From Roseihalotalea indica (GTDB lineage: Bacteria; Bacteroidota; Bacteroidia; Cytophagales; Cyclobacteriaceae), in NCBI RefSeq assembly GCF_022458895.1, contig NZ_JAINFL010000017.1, positions 1 through 64,000 on the forward strand: a DNA stretch of 64,000 nucleotides, written 5' to 3'. Below, piece by piece: positions 18,020-27,722 of the stretch. The notes under the pieces were generated by a model. It worked only from the letters and a program-made list of their open reading frames with translations, was not told the DNA's origin and ran no database searches. How positions within the stretch are numbered: the first letter of the stretch is position 1; each line of letters begins with the position of its first letter. The position numbers and the translations under genes were made by a program.

Positions 18020-18058
18020 AAAGGGCTGACTCAACCGAGTTGGCCCTTTGCATTTTAG
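18020..18058 (+). terminator. Terminator-like hairpin after the FN3-like gene
   Basis: A 13-bp stem (two G-U pairs) joins 18020-18032 to 18037-18049 around an AACC tetraloop. The following tail (GCATTTTAG) is only partly T-rich. Confidence 0.7.
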
Positions 18059-19289
18059 GCCAGTGTATGGTGTATAGATCAATCTAGCCACCATTTTCTT
18101 CAAGAGATTTTTGAGAGCCAATTTTCATTTAAAAGCAGTGTAACGACTGCTATAATCAACTTCTTTGCTAGTTTATTACTACACGCATAATAAAGTTGAT
18201 CTCCTTACAAAGTACAATCAGTTTTGTAATAACAAATGATGTTGGCAGTTGGCCGTCTTGCGGTAAGTAGTCAGCACATACTACCGTAAGTGGCAAGTGA
18301 CTGATTGAAGATACCCAAATACACCATCGTACGCTAATAACTGGTCATTTCCTTACAAACGGCCTATGCCAACTGCGGGGCGGAGAACCGCTTACTGCCC
18401 CCTGCCTCCCGCCGCCTCCCAAACCCAATCATCAATTCTTTCTTAGCGAAAAATCAAAGACGCCTTGACTCACATATATATTCCAAACGACTCGAAACAA
18501 TCCGCCAAATTTTTAAAATTTGAGACTATCACCTTGATATTTGTATTACAAAAAGCATATATTGAGTAAAATTTAATATTTCCTCAGACTTTACAATGCG
18601 ATTAGGTACGAGGTCAACATTTCTGATGCTGATTTAAAGTTATTGCGTTGGCATAACCAACGGTGGCTCTAATCAGTAGGAAGGTAATTGTTAGTATAAA
18701 ACCCTCACTAGCACAGATGTTACTTGCTGCCCATGCAGGAAAGAGACATATTGTCTTCTAAATACCAAGTACCAGAAAACGAGGCACTTTACTGTTGGTT
18801 GCTCCGGCTCAAAAAAGTCCAGAGCGGATTAAACAATAAGGCACAGATACTCTACTGACTTAATTATTAACAAGTAGTTGTATCGGAGGTAGAGACAGCA
18901 AGTTTCCGTTGTATACTCTGAATTGCTCTATACAAATAGTGAATAAAGCGCCAACTCTAATCTGCCCACTCACTTACTCCTAAGAAATAGGAGGCCAGGA
19001 CATCTATGTCAATACTAGAGGACTTTAGCCCCACTAAGGATGCTATAAGCCCATAATTGGTATTGTATTACCAAGTTTTCTGGTGACATAAAATTTTTCA
19101 CTTTGCTATCTGCGATACTTATAGTCAACAATAGCGAAGAACACAGTATCCACTTTTAAACTGACTGCCTATGCACCATCCCCCCTAACTAACAAACTCT
19201 CTATTGTAGAAGAGGCCATTCTTGCCTTTTCGGACCTTAACGGAGTCTAAAAAAAATTGCACAAATGTTCATTTTAAACAACCAGAACT
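18050..19289. other. 1.24-kb gene-free region upstream of the first susC
   Basis: No ORF of 60 codons or more, and no tRNA- or rRNA-like sequence. The middle carries an inverted repeat (listed separately) followed at about 18377-18420 by a C-rich run of CTGCC/CCTCCC units. The remainder looks like unselected mixed-composition sequence. It may contain a long leader or regulatory region for susC, or a decayed element; I cannot decide. Confidence 0.5.
18245..18376. repeat. Inverted repeat with nested hairpin, possible structured RNA or element remnant
   Basis: GCAGTTGGC at 18245-18253 is matched by its exact complement GCCAACTGC at 18368-18376. CGT (18254-18256) can continue the stem with ACG (18359-18361), leaving a 6-nt bulge. 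Inside, CTTGC at 18257-18261 pairs with GCAAG at 18293-18297, and CGGTAAG/CCGTAAG near-repeats flank a TAG/CTA pair. Confidence 0.4.
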
Positions 19290-22200
19290 ATGAAATCAAC
19301 TTTTCACCCTCAATTGGCCGATTTGCCCAGACTAGTCCTGATTGGACTGATATTACAACTGGGATTTACCAGCCAGCTCCTGGCCAGCGGCCCTGAACCT
19401 GTCAAACATGCAAAGGAAATACCCGACAAACAATTCGCCAGCATCAGCGGTAAAGTCACCTCGGCTGATGATGGCGGTGAGCTTCCCGGAGTCAATGTAC
19501 TGATCAAAGGAACCGCTCAGGGAACCGTCACCGATATTGAGGGAAATTATCGAATTGAAGCCCCCAGCACTGAAACAGTATTAGTGTTCAGCTCAATTGG
19601 GTTTATCACTCAGGAAGTAACGGTTGGCAGCCAGACCGAAATCAATATTGTGATGGCCACCGATATTCAGGCATTGGAAGAGATTGTGGTCGTGGGGTAT
19701 GGAACCCAAAAGCGAACCACAGTTACCGGTTCCATCAGCACCATGGACGGGAAAGAAATTGCCGAAGTCCCGGTTCCCAATATTTCTCAATCGTTAGCCG
19801 GTCGGCTGGCGGGAGTGAGCATGCGGCCTAATGGTGGACAGCCCGGTTACGATAATCCTGATATCCACATACGGGGCATTGTTACAACTGGTAATAACCA
19901 GCCGCTCGTAGTAGTAGATGGTGTACGACGGGATAATATTCGCCAGATTGATCCAAGCTCCATTGAGTCTATTACCGTACTGAAAGATGCCGCCGCAGTA
20001 GCTCCCTTCGGAATTGGTGGAGCCAATGGAGTAATTCTGATTACGACCAAACGTGGTGAGTCCGGCACTCCGGTTGTTCGGCTAAACTCATCTTACGGTA
20101 TTCAAAAACCTACCTATCTCCCGAAAATGCTGAACGGCCGGGATTATATGGCCCTTCAAAACGAAGGATATTATAATCTGACTCCCGACGGTACTACTCC
20201 CCCCAATGATCCGGAACTCATTGCCAACTACGAGCAGCTACACCGGGACGATCCCTGGAGGTATCCTAATTCCAACTTCACCGATATTTTCAATACCAAC
20301 GTACCCATCCAGAATCATAACATTGAACTCAGCGGTGGTAATGAAATTGTTGACTACCACGTAGGAGCAGGCTTTTTCGACCAGCAGGGCATATTTGATC
20401 CGGTAGGCTATCGTCGGTACAATTACAACGTCAGCCTCGGCCTACAGGCAACTCCTACTACTACGGTAAGGGTTTCGCTACAGGGGGCTATTGAACATAC
20501 GGATGAGGTGGATGCTGATGAGGAAACTTCGGGCCACCTGTTCCGAAGCTTCTACAAATTCGTGCCTACCCAGAGCTTGATTTACCCGGAAGGCGACAAG
20601 TGGGGCGAGTCATCCGCTAACACCCCAGTGGGAGTTTTGCGATCAGATGGCTATCGTAAAAGTGATATGAACACGCTCCTTAGCTCGATATCAGTAGAGC
20701 AGGAATTACCTTTTATTGAAGGGTTAAGTATCCGGGGCGTTTTTAGCTACGATCCCAACCAGCGTAACGATAAGTTATGGCACATTCCTTTCATCTACCA
20801 TAAGATAGACCTGTCGCAACAGCCATACACTTATACCGAGGCGATCTCTCTTCAGGAGGGCACGGGGCAACCTTACACCTGGCTGGAACTTGAAAACCGC
20901 CGCTCGGCTAATTTTACCTACCAGGGCTATATCAATTACAATCGAACCTTCGGTGCCCACAGCTTATCCGGACTGATTGTAGCCGAAGCTCGTAAATCAT
21001 CAAATGACTGGTTTAGAACCAGAAGGAACAATTTTGCCGTCGAAATAGATGAAATCAGCCTGGGTAGCTCTAATAAGCTGGATTATGATAATGCGGGCTC
21101 ATCCGGTACGGGAAGCGAACTTGGTTATGTATATCGCCTGGGTTATGCCTATAAAGACAAATACATCGTTGAGGCCTCTGGTAGATACGATGGGCACTAC
21201 TCCTTTGCACCGGGTAGTCGTTGGGGGTATTTTCCCGCTTTTTCCGCAGCATGGCGTATCTCAGAAGAGGCATTTATGGAGAAATATGGTAACATTGATA
21301 ATTTGAAACTCCGGGCATCTTGGGGAAGATCCGGAAACCTGCCGTATATAGATGGCCAATTGGCTGCTTTCCAGTACCTGGCTGGCTATGACCTGCGCGG
21401 TAATGCCTATGCCTTTGGAAATGGCACACTTGTTCAGGGCTCTAATGTTCCTCGCGAACCTAACCCGGAAATCACCTGGGAAATTTCTACCAAATTTGAT
21501 ATCGGTATTGATCTGACGATGTGGAACGGGCAGTTTGATGTGGCCCTCGACTACTTCCACGAAGATAGAACCGGTATGCTGCTGGCTCCGCAGGTCACCC
21601 TGCCGGTAGAATATGGTCTTTCCCTGTCTCAGGAAAACAAAGGCGAGATGAACAATAATGGGTTTGAGCTTAATATTGGCACACAGAAGCTGCTGAACAA
21701 CGGAATGCAACTGGCCTTCACGGGTAATCTGAGTTACTCTATGAACAATATGATTGAGGTATTTGAAACCGACGCTGAAAGAAACAACCCGAACCGTACC
21801 AAAGTCGGACAACCTTTCGGGTCACCCTACGGCTACAAATCGTTAGGGTTATTCAGTACGGCCGACGATACCAACGGCGATGGCATTATCAATGCTGCCG
21901 ACGGATACACCATTGAGCAGTTCGGCGAATTACACCCTGGTGACATCCGATATGCTGACTTAAGTGGACCCGAGGGAGTGCCGGATGGTAAAATTGATGC
22001 CAATGATGAAACCGTAATAGGATATCCGGTATACCCGGCCATGACGTTCGGCCTTACCTCTGCTCTCGATTGGAAAGGGTTTGATGTGTCATTATTCTTA
22101 CAAGGCTCATCCATGTCCAGCATCAATCTTCGCCAGTTTATGACTGTGCCTTTTGAGAATAATGGTAGTAATACTTCGTATGAATATTATGATAACCGTT

Positions 22201-22514
22201 GGACTCCGGATAACCAGGATGCGAAATATCCTCGAGCTACTCCTTCTCCGTACGCCAACAATACTAAAGATTCAGATTTCTGGTGGATCAACTCCAGTTA
22301 TCTACGCTTAAAGACCGCGATCATCGGTTATACTTTCCCCAAGCAGCTTACTGATAGGCTAAAAATAGGTTCAGTTCGATTATATGTAACCGGACAGAAC
22401 TTACTGACCTTCAGCGGGATAAAACACATTGACCCCGAACTAGGCTATGACGACCGGGAAACTGCCTACCCGGTTATGAAGTCTACCACCTTTGGCCTTG
22501 ATATCACCTTTTAA
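19290..22514 (+). CDS. SusC/RagA-family TonB-linked outer-membrane transporter
   Basis: 1074 aa. Order: N-terminal signal (residues about 1-33, ending LLAS), a carboxypeptidase-regulatory-like beta domain (about 52-130: SGKVTSADDGGELPGVNVLIKG), a TonB-dependent plug (about 135-255) with LEEIVVVGYGTQKR and the SusC hallmark DPSSIESITVLKDAAA, then a 22-strand barrel to the C-terminal TFGLDITF. It imports oligomeric nutrients across the outer membrane with the SusD-like lipoprotein encoded 17 bp downstream. Substrate is not readable from sequence; no glycosidase or sigma/anti-sigma pair is adjacent. Confidence 0.95.
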   Translation: MKSTFHPQLADLPRLVLIGLILQLGFTSQLLASGPEPVKHAKEIPDKQFASISGKVTSADDGGELPGVNVLIKGTAQGTVTDIEGNYRIEAPSTETVLVFSSIGFITQEVTVGSQTEINIVMATDIQALEEIVVVGYGTQKRTTVTGSISTMDGKEIAEVPVPNISQSLAGRLAGVSMRPNGGQPGYDNPDIHIRGIVTTGNNQPLVVVDGVRRDNIRQIDPSSIESITVLKDAAAVAPFGIGGANGVILITTKRGESGTPVVRLNSSYGIQKPTYLPKMLNGRDYMALQNEGYYNLTPDGTTPPNDPELIANYEQLHRDDPWRYPNSNFTDIFNTNVPIQNHNIELSGGNEIVDYHVGAGFFDQQGIFDPVGYRRYNYNVSLGLQATPTTTVRVSLQGAIEHTDEVDADEETSGHLFRSFYKFVPTQSLIYPEGDKWGESSANTPVGVLRSDGYRKSDMNTLLSSISVEQELPFIEGLSIRGVFSYDPNQRNDKLWHIPFIYHKIDLSQQPYTYTEAISLQEGTGQPYTWLELENRRSANFTYQGYINYNRTFGAHSLSGLIVAEARKSSNDWFRTRRNNFAVEIDEISLGSSNKLDYDNAGSSGTGSELGYVYRLGYAYKDKYIVEASGRYDGHYSFAPGSRWGYFPAFSAAWRISEEAFMEKYGNIDNLKLRASWGRSGNLPYIDGQLAAFQYLAGYDLRGNAYAFGNGTLVQGSNVPREPNPEITWEISTKFDIGIDLTMWNGQFDVALDYFHEDRTGMLLAPQVTLPVEYGLSLSQENKGEMNNNGFELNIGTQKLLNNGMQLAFTGNLSYSMNNMIEVFETDAERNNPNRTKVGQPFGSPYGYKSLGLFSTADDTNGDGIINAADGYTIEQFGELHPGDIRYADLSGPEGVPDGKIDANDETVIGYPVYPAMTFGLTSALDWKGFDVSLFLQGSSMSSINLRQFMTVPFENNGSNTSYEYYDNRWTPDNQDAKYPRATPSPYANNTKDSDFWWINSSYLRLKTAIIGYTFPKQLTDRLKIGSVRLYVTGQNLLTFSGIKHIDPELGYDDRETAYPVMKSTTFGLDITF

Positions 22515-22531
22515 TCAGAAACATCAGAACC

Positions 22532-24349
22532 ATGAAACGAATAATTCATAACATACCCACGCTAGGATTACTCGCCCTGCTCCTACTAGGCCCGACCGCC
22601 TGCGATCAGGAAGAGTTTCTGGAAAATATTAACAAGTCTAATCTTACCGATGAGACTCAATGGCGATCGGAAACGAATGCTGATATTTTCCTGAATGATG
22701 TATACAGTGAAATTCCAAACACCTGGAATATTGCCGAGCAACTGGATTACTACACTGACGATTACAACATCAGCCATTACTATACTGCTTCCAACTGGCG
22801 GCAGGGCGTAACGCTGGTGCCCACTCAAAGTAATGACAGCCCCTGGGGAGGTACTCACGGACCAACTGATGGGTACACCTGGCAATCATTCTTCGTAAAA
22901 ATCAGAAAATGCAATACGTTTATTCAAAAACTCACTGAGAACCAGGATAATTATACAGAAGAGTACTTCAATCAGCGAATTGACGAAGCACGATTTTTAC
23001 GAGCATTTTTCTACAGTGAATACTTTATGCACGTAGGAGGGTTGCCAATCCTGACTGAGCCATTGGATAGAAGCACTATGAGTGAGGATGAAATGCAAAA
23101 GCCTCGGTCTACCTTTGAAGAAACCTTCAATTTCATTACGGGGGAACTTGGGCAAATTGTGGATAATGGCTTTCTGGCCATCAAATACAACAATGGCGAG
23201 AATGGTGCTGGGCGGGCTACTTTAGGAGCTGCACTAGCATTGAAAGGATGGATCGAGTTGTTTGCTGCCAGTCCGCTATTTAATAGTGGATCAGCTTACC
23301 TTTCCGACCCGGAAAACTTCGTTCATTTTTCCAGTGCCAGCGATAGCCGATGGGCCGCCGCTGCCGCCACAAACAAGCAGTTTATTGATGCTTACGGCAA
23401 CGGTGCTCCTTATGGACTGTATGGAGATCTTCCCAATTTATGGCGCACTGCTAATGAGTATAACGAGGAAGTCATCTGGGACCGGCAGGTTGTAGCCAAT
23501 GTAGGTGGCATGGGAGGATCGTATGAACGCCGGGGTGGCCCTACCTATGTGCTGGGTGAGTATCAGACCTGGGGGAACTACAACCCTACCCAGGAACTGG
23601 TAGATGCGTTTGCAATGGCAAACGGGAAACCTATCACCGACCCCATCTCAGGATACGACCCACAAAACCCCTATGCTAACCGGGAAAAAAGGTTCTATGA
23701 CTTTATCGTATACGATGGTGCTCCTTACAAACTGGACTGGATGCCCAGAGCTGATACCATTTACACGCGTATTGATGAAACCTCAGCAAACCCGGATAAA
23801 ACCAATCAGATTGATCTGGCTGGAAAAACCGATGTGGGCGACTCTGGTTATTACCAGAAAAAACTGTTAAACCCAGATAATGCACCCGGTACCGATGCCA
23901 GCGGGCAGAATTTTGTCTTCTACCGTTATGCCGAAGTGTTGTTAAACTATGCTGAAGCACAGAATGAAGCAGTAGGCCCCGATGCCACCGTGTACGAAGC
24001 AGTTAATCAGATCAGACGACGTTCAGAGTTGCCCGATTTGCCATTAGGCCTAAATCGGGATGAGATGCGGGATGCCATCCTCAACGAGCGTCGGGTTGAA
24101 TTGTGCTTTGAGCGGAAGCGGTATTTTGATAACAAGCGGCTGGCTCAGGCAGAAGATAAAATGGGAACTCCGCGCCACAATATGGTTATTCGCAATACCC
24201 AACCAGCTGATAATTCGGGAACCTGGGTTTATAGTGTAGAACCGGAAGTGAAATACACCGCAAAGTTTGAATTGAAGCAGTATATGAGTCCAATACCTCA
24301 AAATGCCATCGACCAAAACCCTAAAGTAAAGCAAAATCCCGGTTATTAG
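22532..24349 (+). CDS. SusD/RagB-family nutrient-binding outer-membrane lipoprotein
   Basis: 605 aa. The signal peptide ends in the lipobox GPTAC (Cys about 24). The mature protein has the SusD pattern: FLENINKSNLTDETQWRSETNADIFLNDVYSEI near the N-terminus, TPR-like helices with ARFLRAFFYSEYF, and the C-terminal SusD segment from YRYAEVLLNYAEAQNEA through NERRVELCFERKRYFD to the NPGY end. It binds the substrate at the cell surface and caps the SusC channel. It shares an operon with the preceding susC gene and is closed by a terminator 15 bp after the stop. Confidence 0.95.
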   Translation: MKRIIHNIPTLGLLALLLLGPTACDQEEFLENINKSNLTDETQWRSETNADIFLNDVYSEIPNTWNIAEQLDYYTDDYNISHYYTASNWRQGVTLVPTQSNDSPWGGTHGPTDGYTWQSFFVKIRKCNTFIQKLTENQDNYTEEYFNQRIDEARFLRAFFYSEYFMHVGGLPILTEPLDRSTMSEDEMQKPRSTFEETFNFITGELGQIVDNGFLAIKYNNGENGAGRATLGAALALKGWIELFAASPLFNSGSAYLSDPENFVHFSSASDSRWAAAAATNKQFIDAYGNGAPYGLYGDLPNLWRTANEYNEEVIWDRQVVANVGGMGGSYERRGGPTYVLGEYQTWGNYNPTQELVDAFAMANGKPITDPISGYDPQNPYANREKRFYDFIVYDGAPYKLDWMPRADTIYTRIDETSANPDKTNQIDLAGKTDVGDSGYYQKKLLNPDNAPGTDASGQNFVFYRYAEVLLNYAEAQNEAVGPDATVYEAVNQIRRRSELPDLPLGLNRDEMRDAILNERRVELCFERKRYFDNKRLAQAEDKMGTPRHNMVIRNTQPADNSGTWVYSVEPEVKYTAKFELKQYMSPIPQNAIDQNPKVKQNPGY

Positions 24350-24363
24350 TTCTAAATGATTAT

Positions 24364-24394
24364 GGTAGCCTCAAAAGTTGGGGCTACCTTTTTT
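24364..24394 (+). terminator. Rho-independent terminator of the first susCD operon
   Basis: GGTAGCC at 24364-24370 pairs with GGCTACC at 24382-24388, extended by a G-U and a C-G pair, followed by TTTTTT. Confidence 0.92.
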
Positions 24395-24539
24395 AGGTCA
24401 GTATATTTTGTATGAGTTTCCATTAGAAACCGGCCTGGCTCCGGACAACTAGTACCAATTCATTAGAAGTGGGATTCCTTCTTTAAAACCAAAACTTGTT
24501 TGATATTAAAAGCGTAATAAAAACAAACCCCATTATAGT

Positions 24540-24740
24540 ATGGCTGCTGTTTTCACCCTCATCTTACTTATCGGATTAGAATTTTGTGGTTACTATCTGG
24601 CCAGCAGTATAGGAGAAGCGGTAAGAAACGCGCTAAGCAAAAAGCGAATAAGAGTAACTCCCCGCGTTCGCGGCTTAAACGCGATCATTGGATATGCCAC
24701 TATTTTCGGGATTTTTGGTCTCCTGACTTTGGTTTTATAA
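24540..24740 (+). CDS. Small two-helix membrane protein, hypothetical
   Basis: 66 aa with two hydrophobic segments (residues about 3-24 and 48-66) joined by a basic loop (SKKRIRVTPRVRG). An overlapping frame at 24584-24877 is less plausible because it has no membrane or domain features and runs into ggt. No known family recognised. It sits alone between the susCD terminator and the ggt terminator. Confidence 0.5.
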   Translation: MAAVFTLILLIGLEFCGYYLASSIGEAVRNALSKKRIRVTPRVRGLNAIIGYATIFGIFGLLTLVL

Positions 24741-24754
24741 CAAGCAAGCAAAGC

Positions 24755-24780
24755 AGAAAAAGACCTGCCCCAGGCAGTCT
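24755..24780 (-). terminator. Terminator of the gamma-glutamyltransferase gene
   Basis: On the minus strand AGACTGCC pairs with GGCAGGTCT (one bulged base) around a short loop and is followed by TTTTC, 20 bp beyond the ggt stop. Confidence 0.75.
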
Positions 24781-24800
24781 CTCATTTCATCTATTGAGCT

Positions 24801-26516
24801 TTAGTATCCAGCTGCCGCGTCATCGCCTCGCGGATCGGCTCCACCTTCCAGACGACCATCCGGTAATACCAGAATAGCATCAACGCGCCCGATACTCCCC
24901 CGATCAACCACATGATGTCCCATATCCTCTAAATCTTTTATGACATCATTAGTCAGTGCTTTGGGTTCAGCAAAAATAGTATCCGGTTTCCACTGATGAT
25001 GAAAACGTCCGGCATTCACCGCGGCCTGCATACCCATTTCGTGATCAAGAACATTCAGGATAGTTTGATAGACCGAGGTAATGATTGTGGAGCCACCGGG
25101 TGTGCCTACTACCATGAAAAGGCTATCATCTTTTTCTACAATGGTGGGAGTCATAGAGCTAAGCATGCGTTTCTCGGGCTGGATGGCATTAGCTTCACCA
25201 CCAACCAGGCCGAACATGTTCGGATAACCCGGCTTGATGCTGAAATCATCCATTTCATTATTCAGGAAGAAACCGGCACCGCCTACAACCACTTTAGAGC
25301 CATAGCCTCCATTGAGGGTCGTAGTGACTGAAACCGCCATGCGGTCTTTATCAACAATAGAGAAGTGAGTAGTTTCCAGTGACTCAATGGGGGCTGGGTC
25401 TCCTTCGGAAATCATGGAGCTGGGAGTAGCCTGAGTAGAGTCAAAGTCTTGCATTCGGGCACGATTATATTCCTTGCTCAATAGCTCCTGCACCGGAACA
25501 GGGTAAAAATCCGCGTCGCCCAAAAACTTGGCTCGGTCTGCATACACTCTTCGTTCAGCTTCTACCATCGCATGTACCGTAGATTTTGTGTTGTGCCCCA
25601 TCTCCCCGATAGGAAATTCCTCAATACTGTTTAACAACTGCACTAGAGCAATACCCCCACTCGAGGGTGGCGGCATAGAAATCATCCGGTATCCTTCGTA
25701 TTCCGCAACCACCGGCTCGCGAAACTTCGCTTCATACTTCGCCAGATCTTCCAGAGTAATAATTCCGCCTCCCCGCTTCATTTCTTCTACCAATAATTCC
25801 GCTGTTTTTCCAGCGTAAAAACCATCCCGGCCCTGATCGCGGATGAGCTTCATTGTTTCGGCCAGCTCAGACATCAAAATAGTATCACCAGCCTGCCATT
25901 CGTCTTCATTGATCAGAAATTCCGGGGTAACTGTATTTTGCTCAATAAACCGGTCTTTACCTCGGTTCAGTCCCTCAGCCTCTCGTTCGGTAAGGACAAA
26001 TCCATTTTCAGCTAAATCTACCGATGGTTGAACCAGATCTGCCCAGGGAAGTGAGCCATAACGCTCGTGCGCTCTCACCATTCCGTCAACAGAACCGGGT
26101 ACTCCAGACGCAAGATGGCCCAACGTACTAGCGTCTTCAATAACATTTTCATCCTCATCAAGATACATATTACGGTCGGCTGCCAGAGGAGCTTTCTCCC
26201 GATAATCCAAACAGTCGGTCAGGCCGCTGGCTTCTCGGATTACCATAAAGCCCCCACCACCAATATTACCGGCAGCGGGATAAACGACAGCCAAGGCAAA
26301 TTGTACTGCAATGGCAGCATCAACGGCATTGCCACCTTTTTTTAAAATTTCTACCCCCACCTCTGAAGCCAACGGATGGGCACTTACCACCATTGCCTGA
26401 TCTGCAAGCAGGCCAGTAACCGGTTCTTCCGTTATTTCTTCAGTTACCTGCGTTGTACAGCGAAAGGTTAAGAAACAGAGTGTCAGAATAATTACAAAGG
26501 ATGATAGGTATTTCAT
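24801..26516 (-). CDS. ggt: Gamma-glutamyltransferase (glutathione hydrolase), lipoprotein form
   Basis: 571 aa from the ATG at 26516, which opens a lipoprotein signal (MKYLSSF...LTFRC, Cys at 20); the frame extends to 26600 but the added residues have no signal features. It is an Ntn-hydrolase that cleaves itself before a Thr and then removes gamma-glutamyl groups from glutathione and other peptides. The nucleophile Thr is in ETTHFSIVDKD, followed by NGGYGSKVV, GFFLNNEMDDFS and PGGSTIITSV. The large-subunit sequence AAIAVQFALAVVYPAAGNIGGGGFMV is also typical. Expected in the periplasm or on a membrane. It lies convergent to the SusCD operon and divergent from the AraC gene. Confidence 0.95.
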   Translation of the reverse strand: MKYLSSFVIILTLCFLTFRCTTQVTEEITEEPVTGLLADQAMVVSAHPLASEVGVEILKKGGNAVDAAIAVQFALAVVYPAAGNIGGGGFMVIREASGLTDCLDYREKAPLAADRNMYLDEDENVIEDASTLGHLASGVPGSVDGMVRAHERYGSLPWADLVQPSVDLAENGFVLTEREAEGLNRGKDRFIEQNTVTPEFLINEDEWQAGDTILMSELAETMKLIRDQGRDGFYAGKTAELLVEEMKRGGGIITLEDLAKYEAKFREPVVAEYEGYRMISMPPPSSGGIALVQLLNSIEEFPIGEMGHNTKSTVHAMVEAERRVYADRAKFLGDADFYPVPVQELLSKEYNRARMQDFDSTQATPSSMISEGDPAPIESLETTHFSIVDKDRMAVSVTTTLNGGYGSKVVVGGAGFFLNNEMDDFSIKPGYPNMFGLVGGEANAIQPEKRMLSSMTPTIVEKDDSLFMVVGTPGGSTIITSVYQTILNVLDHEMGMQAAVNAGRFHHQWKPDTIFAEPKALTNDVIKDLEDMGHHVVDRGSIGRVDAILVLPDGRLEGGADPRGDDAAAGY

Positions 26517-26720
26517 GTAGTATTGTTTTGCTATAGGGCAGAAAATCCAAATATGAAAGGATTCAGCCTGCTTTCCAAATATCTGAGATATAGGCTTCAA
26601 TATGATACTGCTATCTGATAAATCAAAATCTGAACTGCCTGGCCAGCTTGTTCATAACCCGCATTTTGTTTTTTACAGGTAAAATGCTAAAATTCAGCTT
26701 AGTAAGCTCCTACTCCCCCG

Positions 26721-27569
26721 ATGCAAAACTTATTTGAAGCCGCTAATGGTCACCCAGCATTCAAGCAGTTTAAAGTCTCCGAACTGCTTTTCACCGAATA
26801 CAAATGTATGGAGAACGCATCGGTGTTCGATATCTGGTCGCAGTATAATTATTTTGTCTACGTGCTGGCCGGTAAAAAGCAATGGAACACCCGAGAAGCA
26901 GAGTATATGGTGCACGCCAATGAGTTGATCTTCGTGAAAAAAGGGGCTAATATCATTCATAAGTTTTTTGAAGAACAATTCTGCGCATTGCTCATTTTCG
27001 TACCGGATGATTTTATCAAAGAGATTGCTAAAGACCGCCCTACATCTGTCTCCAGCCCAACAAACCCTGAAAGCGACAGTGTTTTGCCTTTAGCGATGGA
27101 TACTGCGCTTCACGCTTACTTTCAATCCTTATATGCTTATTTCTACCGCGATCAACCCCCTTCAATATCACTGTTGGAGATAAAGTTTAAAGAGCTCATG
27201 CTCAACCTCTTACAGTCAGAGCAACACTTTGAACTCAGAGCGTATTTTGAGTCTCTCCTGTTAACTGGCAAACCTTCCATCCGGTCAGTAATGGAAGCCA
27301 ATTTTACGTATAACCTAACGCTCAATGAGTTTGCCCGGCTTTGTGGGAGAAGTCTTACTGTATTTAAAAGCGACTTTAAGGATATCTATCATTGCTCACC
27401 GGGTCGCTGGCTCACGCAAAAGCGGCTGGAGTACGCAAAAAAGCTACTAATCACCACTGATAAAAATATTAATGAACTCATATTTGAATGCGGGTTCGAG
27501 AATGCTTCGCATTTTACCCGAGTTTTTAAAGAGCGGTTTGGAATGACTCCCCTGAAATACAAACCTTAA
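26721..27569 (+). CDS. AraC-family transcriptional regulator
   Basis: 282 aa. The N-terminal 170 residues form a cupin-like sensor domain (YFVYVLAGKKQWNT...ANELIFVKKGA). The C-terminal 100 residues are a double helix-turn-helix: first helix pair LNEFARLCGRSLTVFKSDFKDIYHCSPGRWL, second INELIFECGFENASHFTRVFKERFG, then TPLKYK. It binds DNA in the cytosol; ligand unknown. It is divergent from ggt (about 200 bp between starts) and could control it or the downstream dehydrogenase. Confidence 0.93.
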   Translation: MQNLFEAANGHPAFKQFKVSELLFTEYKCMENASVFDIWSQYNYFVYVLAGKKQWNTREAEYMVHANELIFVKKGANIIHKFFEEQFCALLIFVPDDFIKEIAKDRPTSVSSPTNPESDSVLPLAMDTALHAYFQSLYAYFYRDQPPSISLLEIKFKELMLNLLQSEQHFELRAYFESLLLTGKPSIRSVMEANFTYNLTLNEFARLCGRSLTVFKSDFKDIYHCSPGRWLTQKRLEYAKKLLITTDKNINELIFECGFENASHFTRVFKERFGMTPLKYKP

Positions 27570-27722
27570 TCGCAAAGCATCCATTTCGCTTTGGTAAATT
27601 TAGTCTGGTCGGCACAATTTTCCGTCTTTTGAGTACATCGGTTTCGCATAAATTCATTCAACTTTGTCGTCATCCAGCCTTTACTGGCTACGTATCAACA
27701 TACCCTAAACTTACCATCAACT

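Noticed and set aside
21261..21812. 183-codon frame on the minus strand inside susC
   Set aside because: It is a shadow of the SusC barrel region with no protein-like features.
24584..24877. 97-codon plus-strand frame
   Set aside because: It overlaps a better small membrane ORF and runs into the opposite-strand ggt gene and its terminator.
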